Positions 1 to 11,910 of a stretch of DNA of 64,000 nt are shown one piece after another (position 1 is the stretch's first letter; the number at the start of each line of letters is the position of its first letter). The position numbers were made by a program, and so were the translations under genes. Under the pieces are notes generated by a model. It saw only the letters and a program-made list of their open reading frames with translations, ran no database searches and was not told the origin of the DNA. The stretch spans positions 25,804,046 through 25,868,045 of the forward strand of contig NC_088307.1 in NCBI RefSeq assembly GCF_032854445.1, read 5' to 3'. Source of the DNA: Liolophura sinensis. Taxonomy: Eukaryota; Mollusca; Polyplacophora; Chitonida; Chitonidae.

Positions 1-1170
1 TTGGCACGGCCTTAAAAAGCTTACCAGATCATCAAGTCCCAGGCGATAGTGTTCGACAGAATCGTAATAGAATCTCGGGAGAGAACCAGGCAGAGTTGTC
101 TTCGGTAAGGTCCGGCTTACATTCGGCAGTCCCCTGTGCCGTTCGGTAAAACTCGGGTGTTGTCGAGTGTTATACGTTTGTGGTTTTCGGTTTCCGGTGT
201 TTGACTTCCTGTCGTGCGCGCATACCGGTTCCGGCCATGTCTTTTGGTATTTGGTGATGTTTTGTTGGATATATCTATCCATAGCGATAATAATGACCGC
301 CAAATGTCCAACGAAATATTAGATTGTCTTTCGGACGTCTTTGCAACCAGGACGGCTGACTGCACAACACTGACTGAGAGAAATGAACAAATATGATTTA
401 CAAAAGAGATAGAGGGATGTGGCCTGTTTTATGTGAATTTAACGTTTACAAATTTAACACAAATATTTTGATTGTTTCATTTATATGGTTAGAGAATTAT
501 GCTGAAGGCAACAATATTTCTCATACACAACTCGTATGCAGTTCAGGTTTATAAATGTATATATGAAAGAAGACACGGCACCGGCCCCTTTTACTAAGCA
601 GACGCAATTTCCATAACCCTTTTTGAAGAGATATACGCCACCATAATAAATGCCCAAGGCACCAGATTACAAGCAACCACTAGACATAAAGCAGCTGAGA
701 GCCTACTTCCGGTACACGTTCACACTGGACAGTCCGTCGCCTTCAGTGTTAATGACACATGAGGCCATTGCGCAAGTTGTCCGAATTCTACCAAAAAGGA
801 CAAAGCTAATACACTTTTGATGTATTCAAGGCAAATTATTCACGACAAAATCAAAATCTGAATAAAAAGTTAAGATATGCGAGGTAATGTGATGCGTATT
901 AATCAGAAATTTTAAGTAACAAACGAATTTGTCCATTTTCCCCAAATTCAAATAGACCACTACGTTTCAAATTGGTAGTCATCAGCCTATCTAAGGTACA
1001 CGAAATCCTTCATCAGGACACAACAAGGGCACACTGCAATGGCGCACAATAGAAAAAAACACAGTCTGCATGAGAATATTACCTTTCACACAGTTTGGAA
1101 ATGATAACAAATGTTTGTTGTGCCGGTGTCAGTGCGCTGTTATTGGATGGGTGTCATATATTGTGTGCTG
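1..1170. other. No gene seen
   Basis: AT-rich sequence with only short open frames of no recognisable family and no tRNA-like boxes. It looks like ordinary intergenic or intronic DNA. Confidence 0.5.
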
Positions 1171-1189
1171 TCTGTGGTCGTATATGGGG

Positions 1190-1560
1190 TCATGTCTGGT
1201 CATATCTGGTGTGCTGTCTTTGGTCATATCTGGTGTATGTCTTTGGTAATATCTGTCATATCTTGTGTCATGTCTTTGGTCAAGTCTGGTGTCATATCTC
1301 GTGTAAATCTTTGACCATGTCTTTGGTCATATCTTGTGTCATGTCTTTGGTCATGTCTTGGTCATATCTTGTGTCATGTCTTTGGTCAAGTCTGGTGTCA
1401 TATCTCCTATGTCTTTGGTCATATCTTTGGTCATATCTTGTCTTTGATCAAGCCTGGTGTCATATCTGATGTCATATTTTTTCATGTCTTTGATCATGTC
1501 TTTGATCATGTCTTCTCTTTGATCAAGTCTGGTGTCATATCTGATGTCATGTTTTTTCGT
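1190..1560. repeat. Degenerate 11-12 bp minisatellite
   Basis: Imperfect tandem repeats of TCATATCTTTGG / TCATGTCTTTGG / TCATATCTTGTG type fill the stretch. The small frames that run through it on both strands, with repeated HVFGH or DMTKD-like residues, are by-products of the repeat and not genes. Confidence 0.8.
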
Positions 1561-1605
1561 TTTCTCGTTGGTCACCTCTTTTTGTGATGACTGCCGGTGA
1601 GACAA

Positions 1606-3060
1606 TACTGTGTGTATATCGGCTTATACGTATCTCTGTCTACATCATTCAAACCGAATGTCGATGTATAATTAAGATGGCGTCGTAGTATATAGTAAAA
1701 TTAACACAAAAATGACGCTATGTCCCAATTAAAGGAGTACTCTAAGAGTCAGACTTTACCTGTCAGTTTCACTGTATTTTCCTCGTGTACACCTGGACAC
1801 GCCGCCGTTCTCAGTACCCCTCCGTGTATTCCTGTGTGTGCATCCAATACCAGTAGTTAACACCCAATAGAAGACTTGTTACCTGCTGCTCGTCTTCGCA
1901 AGGGTATCCTCTCTATCTACTGACGTTGCTATGGTTATGGAGATCACGGGTTATGCTCAATGTCTGTTACACAGAAAGTATTTATTCACGTTACATCACG
2001 GACGTTTTGTTCTCTCCACAGATACTCACGGTATCATCACAGCTCTGGCTGAGCACTGACCAGGTTCCTCGTATCTCGGCACTACGTATGACAACGTCAC
2101 GCTTGTTTAGATACACGCAGAAGACAAACAAACATTTTCATGACTTTGTGTCAATAATTCAACACGTGTTTAAACGGTCTAATTTTTCTGTTTGGTGTGT
2201 TCCATCCAAAATAAAAAATCAAAAAAGCACTGAAGTATGTCAACAGTGTCAGTCTTCATCGCTCAGTTTGTTCCCAATCCCACTGGGTTGTTGAGTCAAT
2301 AATATAACGCGTTCTTGTATCGTTTTTATCAATATTTACTCTGGATCATCAGCTTGTAAATAAAATCAATAGATGAGCAAAAGGTGCGGTGTGGTGTTCG
2401 CCAACGTCATTGGCGTTTAATGGGTGTGATTCAGTTTGACCTAAAAGCCGAGAAAAGTGAAATGGCGCATCAGCAACCGCCTGTATAGGCTTGTATACAC
2501 CGTTGCGAAGCGTCATTTGCCAGATAACATACATCTCGTTTCTAGGCGTTGACAAGTGTGTCCTCAAAAATCGATATTCATAGAGGATCTGTATGCTGTA
2601 GTGTATCTAATATGGCTGGTATCGATTTCTGATAATAACATCCCTATTGTTGAAAACTAAATTGTTCGGCTAAAGGGTTACTCACATCATCTAGCCGTGA
2701 GGTCATGAGGTCTTTTCATGGCTCCGCTGCAGCTCTGAGTCAGGATGTTTGTCATCTACCTGGCAATGGGCGATGGTTTTATCCTAACACGCCGTACCTG
2801 AGACTTTCTTCATTGATACAATGGCGATCTGAGCCCGGTTGTTCGAGAGTGTATTAGCTAATACTGGTATTAAGTCATGTTATATATTTATGATTTTAAC
2901 AAAACCCAACAACAAATACAGTTGTACAGAGACCAAATAGAGCAGCTACAGCAGATTTAGGTCATATTTAATACACTATTACACAACTGCTTTTGGAACA
3001 AGTACAAAACTGCAGGCTTCGCTTAAAGTTCATTTTGGTATTAAGTCTATAAAACAAAAA
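1606..3060. other. No gene seen
   Basis: Nothing recognisable on either strand. The open frames are short and lack family motifs. Confidence 0.45.
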
Positions 3061-3061
3061 G

Positions 3062-3270
3062 GACCTGGTTTATAGGTGGAGAAGACGGGAATGCCCGCGT
3101 TAAGACATTGTCCTTTTTCGGGTAACCGACAAACTGCTTAGCTGATCTAAAACCGAAGACAAACCGGCAAGAACGGGATTCGAACCGGTGACCTCATTGG
3201 TCGGGAACCCATTGTCAGCGACGAGAACAGCGATTTTGGTGTAGAAGCAACCGAGGGTTTCAATTAATAT
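3062..3270 (-). repeat. Degenerate tRNA-headed dispersed repeat
   Basis: Contains a B-box-like sequence on the minus strand (complement of GGGATTCGAACCGGTGACC near 3177-3195), preceded by sequence resembling the conserved body of molluscan SINEs. Family membership is an inference from pattern only. Confidence 0.35.
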
Positions 3271-3654
3271 CCTTTGTGTATATTTAGGATTTTTAACACA
3301 TTGGATTTCATTCTAGGAGTGTGTCAATATGTTTCCGACTTTGCCGATAATCAGTTCGTGGATGTGCACTCACGATTTAGAAAAGCTCGATAAATTTGAC
3401 TGCTCAGCAAGCGCATAATTATTGACAACGTGGTGTGCCCATGTACGGTGCTTGGCAGCGTTTTTAGTGAGATGGAAAGGCGGTGCTTGTAACATGGGAC
3501 CCCGTGCAATCCAGGTAAACCCCGTCGTTGATGAATGTACCTGACGAAAATGCGCATAATCTCGTGAGTTATGGCGTTCCAATGCTACTCAAGACAAACA
3601 GAGCCACTACATTTGAGACGGGTTCAGTTAATGACAAAAGAAATGGGTAACATG

Positions 3655-3932
3655 AATGACAATGCAGAGAAACTGAATTTTAAACCTGTCCGTCCATTTT
3701 ATTGGTGGAAGAAACCAGAGTGAGCGAGGTAAACCATCGAGCTTTGGCAAGTTGCTAACTTTCCCAGGCACGTGTGGCATACCTGTGCCATATTGGTGGA
3801 AGACAAGGCGTCATCAGTGAACAAACTCATGAGCGCTGTCAATCGCTTATTGTCACCAACGCGCCAGAAACAATAAGAGCGGGGTGTCTACAAACTTCCA
3901 TGGTAAGGACGGGATTGAACCAGCGACCCAAC

Positions 3933-3961
<29 letters not shown>
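3655..3961. repeat. SINE-like repeat next to an oligo(A) run
   Basis: The body has a 'GGTGGAAGAAACCAGAG...CTTTGGCAAGTTGCTAAC' layout typical of a second molluscan SINE type. A tRNA B-box-like GGGATTGAACC lies near 3910. A run of about 29 A follows (3933-3961). The A-run directly adjoins the tRNA-like part, which is unusual and may reflect truncation or an unrelated homopolymer. Confidence 0.4.
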
Positions 3962-3963
<2 letters not shown>

Positions 3964-4192
3964 AAAGACATACTGCATAGAAAGTAGTGACGATATTGTG
4001 ATAATTGGAAAATGGTCGCACGTAAGCGGTGAAATACGGCCTCTTGTCAATCTATTGTGTGATTTTACCCAAAGGCTGGATGCATATATTAGGTAAATAT
4101 TTCCGATAGTTATTCTTCGTTTACCTTGACTGTGTGACATGATGTCCTATGTGTAGAGCCTCCAAAATCAGGAGATGAGCACTTTGTGGCAC

Positions 4193-4262
4193 TTAAGAAA
4201 ATTTCACTTATATGACGGCGGCCAGCATTACGATGAGAAGAAAGTGGGCAGAAGCTGAGGAC
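4193..4262 (-). mobile_element. SINE fragment (molluscan tRNA-derived family A)
   Basis: Short remnant with the body motif TTTCACTTATATGACGGCGG followed by a diverged GCCAGCATTA core, as in the fuller copies at 39863 and 57821. Confidence 0.5.
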
Positions 4263-4458
4263 GCGAATATTAGAGTTCAATATACACTGTAAGAGCAAAG
4301 GATCTGGTATGGTAAGGCGGGAAACCGGCCCTAATACACGAAACTGGGCACCTCAAGAAGCGAAATCGACACCAGCTGTGAGTGACAGCTGCTGTGAGGC
4401 TACACACTCGTGAGGCTACTTGTTTTTCAGTTCTATTTTACTCTTCTTTTTCTGTTCT

Positions 4459-4664
4459 ATTTATTTATTTATTTCACTGGTGTTTTACGCCGTACTCAAG
4501 AATATTTCACTTATACGACGGTGGCCAGCATTATGGTGGGTGTAAACCGGCAAAGGCCGGGGGAAACCCAGGACCATCCGCAGGTTGCTGGCAGACCTTC
4601 CCACGTACGGCCGAAGAGGAAGCCAGCATGAACTGGACTTGAACTCACAGCGACCGCATTGGTG
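4459..4664 (-). mobile_element. SINE, tRNA-derived family A, truncated at its 5' head
   Basis: Reads (TTTA)n tail, ACGCCGTACTCAAGAATA, CACTTATACGACGGTGGCCA, a GC-rich middle and part of the tRNA-like head with an inverse B box (ACTTGAACTCACAGCGACC). It stops before the A box. The element runs on the minus strand because its tRNA head is at the right end. Confidence 0.8.
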
Positions 4665-5665
4665 TTTTCCTGTTCTATGGCAAGCACGCAACGTATAAAG
4701 CTCCAAACATACACTAAAGCAAAGTATAGATCATAAAATCGAAAACTGGTAAACTGCTCGTGTTGCATTGAAATGTCATGTTTTTTTTTTTGCATCAAAC
4801 ACTGCAGAGTAGGGAAAATCATTGCGCCACAAATGTAATTTTCTGAAAAATTACTGAGCACGCAGATATGCACCAATCAATTACATACATATATAACAAA
4901 TGTTCAGCTTTATACCTCCGCTGTGCCTGACATGTTAATGATATGCTAGATGACCACGTGTGCCCTCAACCAGGATTCACGTATGATTGTGCTATAGTTG
5001 CCACAGGTTACGTAATACCATAACTTGACAATTATCCATTCTAATGCATGATAACACTGTTTTAATCCAAGACAGCCTATATCTTTAGCCCAATGAAGAA
5101 TCGAACTCTTTCTCGAAATGCAACCTCTTCTCGTTATAGTTCACGGTATTTTGAAGTATGCCCGACAGATTATGAGCGAAAAACGAATTTTTATCTTGCT
5201 AAAATATAACAAAAGTGATCACATTATAAAGTTTATTTTTTTACATATGAAGACCAACGTTAAGAGCGAAACTTTGACAGCACGTAAAAATATACACATG
5301 AAAATTTCAGTAAAGGTATTTTTCTGGTTAACGTTAATCTTCATATCGTAAATTAAAGACACATGCCTCGTTTGAACGGAAAATGAGCGGTTTTGATAGA
5401 GAGTGCATTTTTAGCGGGTTATTACTAATCAACCATCTATTTTATGGCCATACAACCTATATGGGTGATTCAATCAAGTTTTAGACTTCTGATTTGGAAA
5501 TCTACAGAACTGTGCTGGGATGTTGAAATTTGCACGTTCTTATCCCCTTTTCTCACCTCTCTAGGGCCGATTCTCCTAAGGCTGCTGTACCAGGTCCTTT
5601 GTATTATTACAATAAAAGTTGCTCGCGGTTTGGGTCACAATGCATTAATTTGTAAATGAACAGCT
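4665..5665. other. No gene seen
   Basis: AT-rich, no tRNA-like or coding signal recognised. Frames near 5118-5351 and 5444-5659 have no family motif. Confidence 0.4.
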
Positions 5666-5829
5666 CTCTATATTTATTTATTTATTTGATCGGTGTTTTA
5701 CGCGGTACTCAAGGATACTTCGCTTATACGACGCCGACCAGTACTATTGATGGGAGGAAACCAGGTAGAGCGCAGGGGAAACGGGCGAATATGCCTAGAT
5801 TTCTGGCAGACCTTCGTATGTACGGCCGA
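5666..5829 (-). mobile_element. SINE fragment, family A (tail and body)
   Basis: (TTTA)n tail and the diverged body motif CGCTTATACGACGCCGACCA. The tRNA head is absent here. Confidence 0.7.
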
Positions 5830-5936
5830 TGATAATTGAGTTTTCAAATACATACAGCAGGTAGGCCTGTTTGTACATGCCTAGTATCTTTTGTAGATCT
5901 ATTCCCTCCCCTTGTCTTTGTGAAGTCTTATATACA

Positions 5937-6108
5937 GCACCGTACTCAAGAAACCCAGGGCCATCCTCAGGTTGTTGCAGACCTTCCCACGTTCGGCCGG
6001 AGAGGAAGACAGCATGAGCTGGACTTGAACTCACAGCGACCGCATTGGTGCGAGGCTTCTGGGTCATTACGCTGCGCTAGCGCGCTAACGACTGAGACAC
6101 GGAGGCCC
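5937..6108 (-). mobile_element. SINE, family A, with complete tRNA-like head
   Basis: Carries the middle of the element and a full tRNA-like head at 6014-6104. On the minus strand the A box (GTTAGCGCGCTAGCGCA) and B-box region (GAGTTCAAGTCC) are visible. It lies about 100 bp from the preceding fragment and may be the other half of one rearranged insertion. Confidence 0.75.
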
Positions 6109-6723
6109 CTTATAATGTTATATATAATATTTGTAATATGTTTATTTGTAATGGCAACCACGTGTTTTTATATTGCCATTTACCTCAATTGATTGATGTA
6201 GCAAATATACACATTCTTACAAGTGTATTCAAGTACCTGACGCACATGAGGCCGCTTAAAGCTGTGGGCTTTTGGCTTGTTATTGCAATAATCGAATTCT
6301 CGGGAACATGCGCCTGATGAAAATTCTTGACATTATGTGTATTGATTTTACAATGCCTCTAAAATAGAAGCTCCAAGAGGATTAGATCCATTTATCAAAT
6401 CTATACAGTAATGTAGTACGGAATAAACCCCAAACGGCTTTGATGGGTAAATTTACACTTTGTCCTACATTACCTCATATAAATGAAGCATTGGGCAGAT
6501 TTGCAATCAGTGAAAACAGTGACATCGGATTGTGCGGACTGAGGATTAAAGTGAAAGAAAGATAAATAATGTAGTACAGTTTTTTTCAGGCGGACAATGT
6601 ACAGGTTTCGAGATACGACGTTAAGACAACAGAGTGACGTCCCTTTCAGACATGGAGTCTCTGTAGGAGTGTAAACCTGCCAATTAACATAGGGTTGGAT
6701 AAAGATTACAGAAAACCAATGCC
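6109..6723. other. No gene seen
   Basis: No recognisable gene or repeat in this stretch. Confidence 0.4.
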
Positions 6724-6828
6724 CCCTGGTTCTGTCCGGTTTCCTCCCACCATAATGCTGGCCGCCGTCGTAAGTAAAATATGGTTGAGTATGGCGTAAA
6801 ACACCAATCGAATAAATAAACAAACATC
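6724..6828 (+). mobile_element. 5'-truncated SINE, family A
   Basis: Only the 3' half is present: GGTTTCCTCCCACCATAATG, GCCGCCGTCG, then the AAACACCAATCGAATAAATA tail. Confidence 0.75.
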
Positions 6829-6859
6829 AATTTAAATAAAATTAACATTAAAACGCATA

Positions 6860-7545
6860 CAAAGTATTTTTTAGTATTAGCCTAGATTTTATTTTAACGA
6901 AAATGGTCTAAATTCAACCTATGCAGATGAAAATATAATTTTATCACACTAAATTTTAACTGAAAGGTTCTACGGCTTAAAGATTCGGAAAGAGACTGAT
7001 AACCACAGAAACAACACATAAAAATTAAAGGCAAAAACACTGATGCTCCAGGTGTCTTGTCTTGAGTACGGCGTAAAACACCAAACAAATAAATAAATAA
7101 ACATCAAAAAAGTAAAATGTGAAAAGCCAACAAGCTATTATTTCATGTTAGCCTGGATTTTATTTCTTTTCGTTTAACCAAAATGGTCTAATTTCAACCA
7201 ACGAATGCACAATCCACATCATACTTGAAACCTTGCAGATAAAAATATAAAATTATCACACTATATCAAATAAAGAAAAAAAACATCAACAAAATACATA
7301 AAGTAACACTGAAAAACCAACAAGCTATTTTTTGGCATTTAGCTAAGTTTTAACTGTTTTCTCTTAAAGAAAATGGTCTAATTTCAAATGACAAATGCAC
7401 AATCCACATCATACTTGAAACCTTGCAGATGAAAATATAAACTTATCACATTAACTTTTAACTGGAAGGTTCTGCGGTTTAAGAGATTCGGTAAGAGACT
7501 GGTGACTTCAGAAAAATACATCAAAATTAAAGGCAAAAACATTGA
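6860..7545 (-). repeat. Partial tandem copies of tRNA-Ile downstream flank
   Basis: Three diverged copies of a roughly 200-240 bp block each contain AAAATGGTCTAATTTCAA and GATAAAAATATAA-like motifs. The same block adjoins the tRNA-Ile genes and fragments at 11471, 11871 and 12533. The first copy ends in a 9-bp stub of tRNA-Ile (TGCTCCAGG, about 7044) fused to a SINE tail at about 7058-7108. Confidence 0.65.
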
Positions 7546-7655
7546 TGCTCCAGGTGAGGATCGAACTCACGACCTCCGCATGTCTAAAGCCTTGGTACAC
7601 AAGGTTAAGGTACTGTCTATAAGTACGGCGCGCTAACCGACTGAGCCACTGGAGC
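7546..7655 (-). tRNA. tRNA-Ile(UAU) with 36-nt intron
   Basis: The reverse complement folds as a complete 74-nt tRNA after removal of an intron. The acceptor stem GCTCCAG pairs with CTGGAGC and the discriminator is A. The anticodon stem CCGTA pairs with TGCGG and the loop is C-T-TAT-A-A. The intron sits one base 3' of the anticodon, the canonical eukaryotic position. The B box GGTTCGA-type sequence reads GAGTTCGATCC. A TTTTT run 6 nt downstream is a Pol III terminator. It decodes AUA. Intron-containing tRNA-Ile(UAU) is the usual state in animals. Likely functional. Confidence 0.93.
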
Positions 7656-8010
7656 TACGCAGCATTGACGTTTATTTTCCCATAAGTTCCACACTTTCAC
7701 AAAACATTGCTACAGTACAACGACGTTCGCTTCCTCAACTGCCTGGCTTCGACTAAATATTGTGTAGTTACGCCTACCCCTAGTGGCTGCCCTGTTACAA
7801 ATTAAAATGTAGCAGTCGTATTTTAATTCCAATTATAACAAAATTTTAGTGCTCCGTTCGGTATTGGAAGCTGAATCGGAACAATAAAAATATTGCAAAA
7901 TATATCCAAGCCAACAAAAATATCAGAACAAAACTGTATAGGAGGGCCAATTCCAGCAACCTTTATTTTGAGAAGACGTACTTAAGGGCATTTGTGACAA
8001 AAACGTATGG

Positions 8011-8062
8011 TGCGCCGCGGGAGAAATGAACCCGGGTAGCAGTAGTGGGAATCTTGCATGAT
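8011..8062 (-). pseudogene. tRNA-Gly 3' part, cut by a LINE insertion
   Basis: Matches the 3' half of the tRNA-Gly seen throughout 16.9-33 kb, with several changes in the T arm. It breaks off inside the anticodon arm where the LINE oligo(T) begins. The missing 5' half resumes at 11199. Confidence 0.75.
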
Positions 8063-8519
8063 TTTTTTTTCTTTTGAAAATAATGTATTCCACAATAATT
8101 TCAATAATACATGCATACATAGTCATATTAGGCTTCACAATAAGCCCATTTAAAAGAAGAAAACACCACAGATAGTTTGGGCTAAAGATTTTACAATATA
8201 TGCTTCAAAACAAGATACCTGTGACGATAATTTTAAGAAAGGGATTCATCATTTTAAGAAAAGGATTTTTGTATAAATAATTTTTGTGAAACAGAGGGTT
8301 TTGTCGTTTCCAATAAAATGCGGCGCTCTTTACATTTGTGTGCAGAAGTAATTTAAACACACATTTGCAGGTACAAACTCCCCTTTTAGCAACACAACGT
8401 TTCGTGATTTATACAATACAACCTTGATGGCGATAAAACTATGTTAATGAACACAACATTCAGACCTTTGACACTTAGCGACAAACCAAACAACAGAAGA
8501 AACTCATACGGGATATTAT

Positions 8520-9464
8520 TTACGAGAATTGGATGTTCAAACGGAAAAGAGATTCTACAATATCACAAATATAGTGTGTATAATTACTTTCAGGAGGGCA
8601 CACAACAAATAAATGACGTAAATCTTCTACGTCAGCATTACAAAAAAAAACACAGCGATTTGAACTGATCATTCTAATGCGGAAGAGCTTTTCTCTTGTA
8701 TACACTACATTGTGCATGATTTTCCAGTCCAACTGAACAAATAAGTAATGCCACGCCCAGTATCTTAACAAATCGAAGTGAGAAAACACATTCCCCCAAC
8801 ACTAAACACAGACAGGCTCAACAATATACATATTCCTAATAGCCCTGAATAGATTACCTGTCCTTAGCGAGTACAACGGGACAGATTCGCCTTTAACGGT
8901 TAGCAAAGGTTCATATTCCGCAACAAGTCGGTTGTTTGGTCAGCCAGTTCGCAGGCACTACAGCTTTTACAAGATCAAAATCCTTAATGATCTTTCCTTG
9001 CTCAGCTTGCGTTCGTTCTTAGGCAATCTCTACAATAGCTCTGTTTGGCAAGTAACCCGGAATAAAAATATGCAAAAAATCTTTTACACAAAACAACTTT
9101 GATTTTAGAAAAATATCTGACGAAAGAGGATTACCGTCCAAAGTAATCCTTTCGTTATATAATACAGGCTGATGTAACAACTGTTGTCGAGAAAAGCTTT
9201 TGCACAATGGCACTTGTGTTTGAAATTCAGACCAAGCTAACATAACCTCAGCATAAAATCCCGGCAATGAGTTCAACAAATATTTGTTTAGAGACATATA
9301 AAGCAAGGGCAAACATAAATTTAAATCATTCCATCTGGACAAGAAAAACCGGAAAAATCTTTCCAAACAGCACTGTACGTTTTGTTAAAAAACCTGCCCA
9401 AAAAGTTGAGCCTAAATGCTTTTACCTTACATGCGATGTCCGGTAATCCCATACCACCATTTTG
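8520..9464 (-). pseudogene. LINE 1 ORF2 C-terminal region (RT tail, zf-RVT)
   Basis: From high to low coordinates, a frame reads NGGMGLPDIACKVKAF-type residues (the conserved 'GGLGLP' block after the RT core). It continues through a W-rich segment and ends in a CFF-C...H....C zinc-finger-like tail near 8700-8570. Stops and frame changes separate the blocks. Confidence 0.7.
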
Positions 9465-9998
9465 TCATTGATCATAACTCCGAACGCCACAATATGGGGC
9501 TTCCCGTCTTAAAGAAAACGGCTGCATTATACCACAATTTTGACCTGATAGCAATCCCTTTCCTATAGCGGAGGCTACACCTTTGTAACTGTCTAGAGTA
9601 TTGCTACAATACACATCACCCTCTGTCATATGTTTTACACGGTTAATAAAGACATCGTCCCAGTGAGCTTTTTGCAAGGCAGTTACATGGGCATTTATAT
9701 CAACTTTGACAAGTTCTTGGATCTTATTAATATTTCTAAGACCATTACAGTTTACGGTGGCGAAACAGAGCATTGTGATGAAAGGAAAGAGAAAGCAGCA
9801 TACCTCCACAGTCATAATTATGAAAATACTGGTTGTGGATTGTAAGGCCAGACCTCCGTGTCCCACATCTGCAGGCTTAGCATAAGGAGCTTTCCTGTTC
9901 TGTGCTTTGGCCAGATTCGGTACTGGCACAATTCTTTTTCTATTTTGTACGGCTTGTCCGTTTCCCTTGTTCATCCTTTGTTTGTTTTGACAAAACAC
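9465..9998 (-). pseudogene. LINE 1 ORF1 end / APE endonuclease start
   Basis: A minus-strand frame of 177 codons. Residues from about 80 read TVNCNGLRN, the N-terminal strand of LINE APE-type endonucleases. The expected catalytic glutamate motif (QET/QEH) is replaced by LQKAHWDD, so the enzyme would be inactive. The upstream third is the end of ORF1 read in the same frame. It stops next to the RT tail, marking the internal deletion. Confidence 0.7.
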
Positions 9999-9999
9999 C

Positions 10000-11110
10000 A
10001 GCCCCCGTCAGTGCCGTCGTTCTCCCCCGTCGCCGCTCGATTTGGACCGCCCCTTTCCTCGCTGCCTATTTCCACGTGAGTCGCATGCTGTCCCACCACA
10101 TCATCGCTGCCCATTTCCCTCTGATATAGGTCACCCGTCTCGATATTCGTTCATTTTTCTACCTAAGGTTTTTGGTATCTGCATGGGTGCACGTTCTATT
10201 TCTTGGTTTTCAGGCCTATAACTTGAAAATAGGCCCCCTCGTCCACGGCTGGGCTTTCTACCAGGTTTTCTTGGCTTTCCCATGCTGTTGATTCCTCCAT
10301 TCGGTCTCTACAAAGCCACTTGAGCGCAATCAAACATTCCGCAGTACTGACACAAACGATCCGGACTCTCTCACACACAATCTTTTGCTCCACAAACTTC
10401 GCATCAAGTTCAACCACACTTGTTTCTTTAGCTCAAACAGTCCGTACATATCTCATCTTGGCACGGCCGGGCAACATGACTTAAAGCATGTAAACTTCGG
10501 ACACTGCCTGAACAAATGGTCCTCCCGAAAGGCACAAAGAACAGACTTTTTTTTTGGTTGTCGTGCAGCACTTTAAAATACTCCGAACTGTTTCCACTTG
10601 TAAATTTTATTGCATATTGTAGCGAGGTTTTGTTAGGTGGGAGTTGTACTCTTACATACCTCGTACCGTCTGCAATTGATATTCCGGGATAGTAACGCCT
10701 TTTGATCTCTGAGATTACTTGCGCTCCAACACCATTTCAACTTTTCCACAATTTCATCGTCCTTCACATATGCTAGCAAATGCAGAAATGAGACCATTAC
10801 AGTTCTCTGCGCTACACCCTTGCAAGCATAATTTATACAGTCAATCTCCAGTCACTCAGTAGATCACGTGAAGCTTTTGTCCGACAGTGTTATTTCATAA
10901 TGACACCCGGATTTCGACAAACATGCCAACACTTCACTCACGCCACAGCTTTTCTCCAACACACGGATAACGCTTTCTGCAGGCACCTTCTGGGTATCTT
11001 CCACATAAACTAGGATTGTAAAATCCTTACTATAATGTTTCCTTGCGGGGAGGCCATGCTTGACTTCAAGCAGGTACTAGAAGTACGCCACCAACAAACA
11101 ACAACAACAC
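10000..11110 (-). pseudogene. LINE 1 ORF1 remnant
   Basis: On the minus strand, several short frames in succession (for example 10417-10196) have the composition and order of the ORF1 seen in LINE 2, including segments like VYVEDTQKVPAESVIRVLEK from about 11020 downward. Multiple stops and shifts. Assigned by position and resemblance to LINE 2 rather than by a diagnostic domain. Confidence 0.5.
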
Positions 11111-11198
11111 TCTATTGTAAAAAGCACCAAACAAAACAAAACAAAAAACAAAAAAAAAAAACACGTCCTACCACCTTGGTAGTCACAGCGAGTCTCTG

Positions 11199-11232
11199 GG
11201 GAATCTTGCATGATACTACTACACGAGGGGAC
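11199..11232 (-). pseudogene. tRNA-Gly 5' part, right side of LINE 1 insertion
   Basis: Reads as the reverse complement of the 5' half of tRNA-Gly from the anticodon loop to the acceptor end. It starts with the 16 bp also found at 8047. A second copy lies in the duplication at about 11602-11634. Confidence 0.65.
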
Positions 11233-11470
11233 GCTTGTTACTAACGCATTTCAAATAAATGTACTATTTTCTAATCCTATCAACACATTGAAGGAAAAGT
11301 TTCATTCTTTTAACGAAAATGGTCTAATTTCAAGTGACAAATGCATGAAGATAAAAATATAAACTTACCACACAAAATTTCAACTGGAAGGCTCTGCGGT
11401 TTAAGAGATTCGGTAAGAGAATGATGACTTTATGAAACAGGACAAAAAAAAATATAGGCAAAACGTTGAT

Positions 11471-11532
11471 GCTCCAGGTGAGGATCGAACTCACGACCTC
11501 CGCATGTCTCAAGCCTTTGTACACAAGGTTAA
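11471..11532 (-). pseudogene. Truncated tRNA-Ile(UAU), 3' half plus intron
   Basis: Acceptor 3' side, T arm and most of the intron match 7546-7655, then the sequence breaks into the duplicated block. Confidence 0.8.
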
Positions 11533-11870
11533 AGTAAAAAGCACCAAAAAAAACAAAAAAAAACACGTCCTACCACCTTGGTAGTCACAGCGAGCCTCTG
11601 GGGAATCTTGCATGATACTACTACACGAGGGACGCTTGTTACTAACGCATTTCAAATAAATGTACTATTTTCTAATCCTATCAACACATTGAAGGAAAAG
11701 TTTCATTCTTTTAACGAAAATGGTCTAATTTCAAGTGACAAATGCATGAAGATAAAAATATAAACTTACCACACAAAATTTCAACTGGAAGGCTCTGCGG
11801 TTTAAGAGATTCGGTAAGAGAATGATGACTTTATGAAACAGGACAAAAAAAAATATAGGCAAAACGTTGA

Positions 11871-11910
11871 TGCTCCAGGTGAGGATCGAACTCACGACCT
11901 CCGCATGTCT
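11871..11910 (-). pseudogene. Truncated tRNA-Ile(UAU), 3' quarter
   Basis: Identical to the T-arm end of the intact gene, then broken at ...CCGCATGTCT. Confidence 0.8.

Larger units (their letters stand above)
8063..11198 (-). mobile_element. Decayed Tx1/L1-like non-LTR retrotransposon (LINE 1)
   Basis: Minus-strand element with its 3' oligo(A) at about 8063-8070 on the + strand as T, then RT C-terminal and zinc-finger coding, endonuclease, and a broken ORF1 up to about 11.1 kb. The repeated 16-bp GGGAATCTTGCATGAT at 8047-8062 and 11199-11214 looks like a target-site duplication within a tRNA-Gly gene. The RT catalytic core is missing between the endonuclease and the RT tail, so about 2 kb has been deleted. 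The exact 5' boundary within 11110-11198 is uncertain. Dead copy. Confidence 0.75.

Noticed and set aside
117-396. Opposed short frames near the left edge
   Set aside because: No recognisable motif, splice partners or repeat support.
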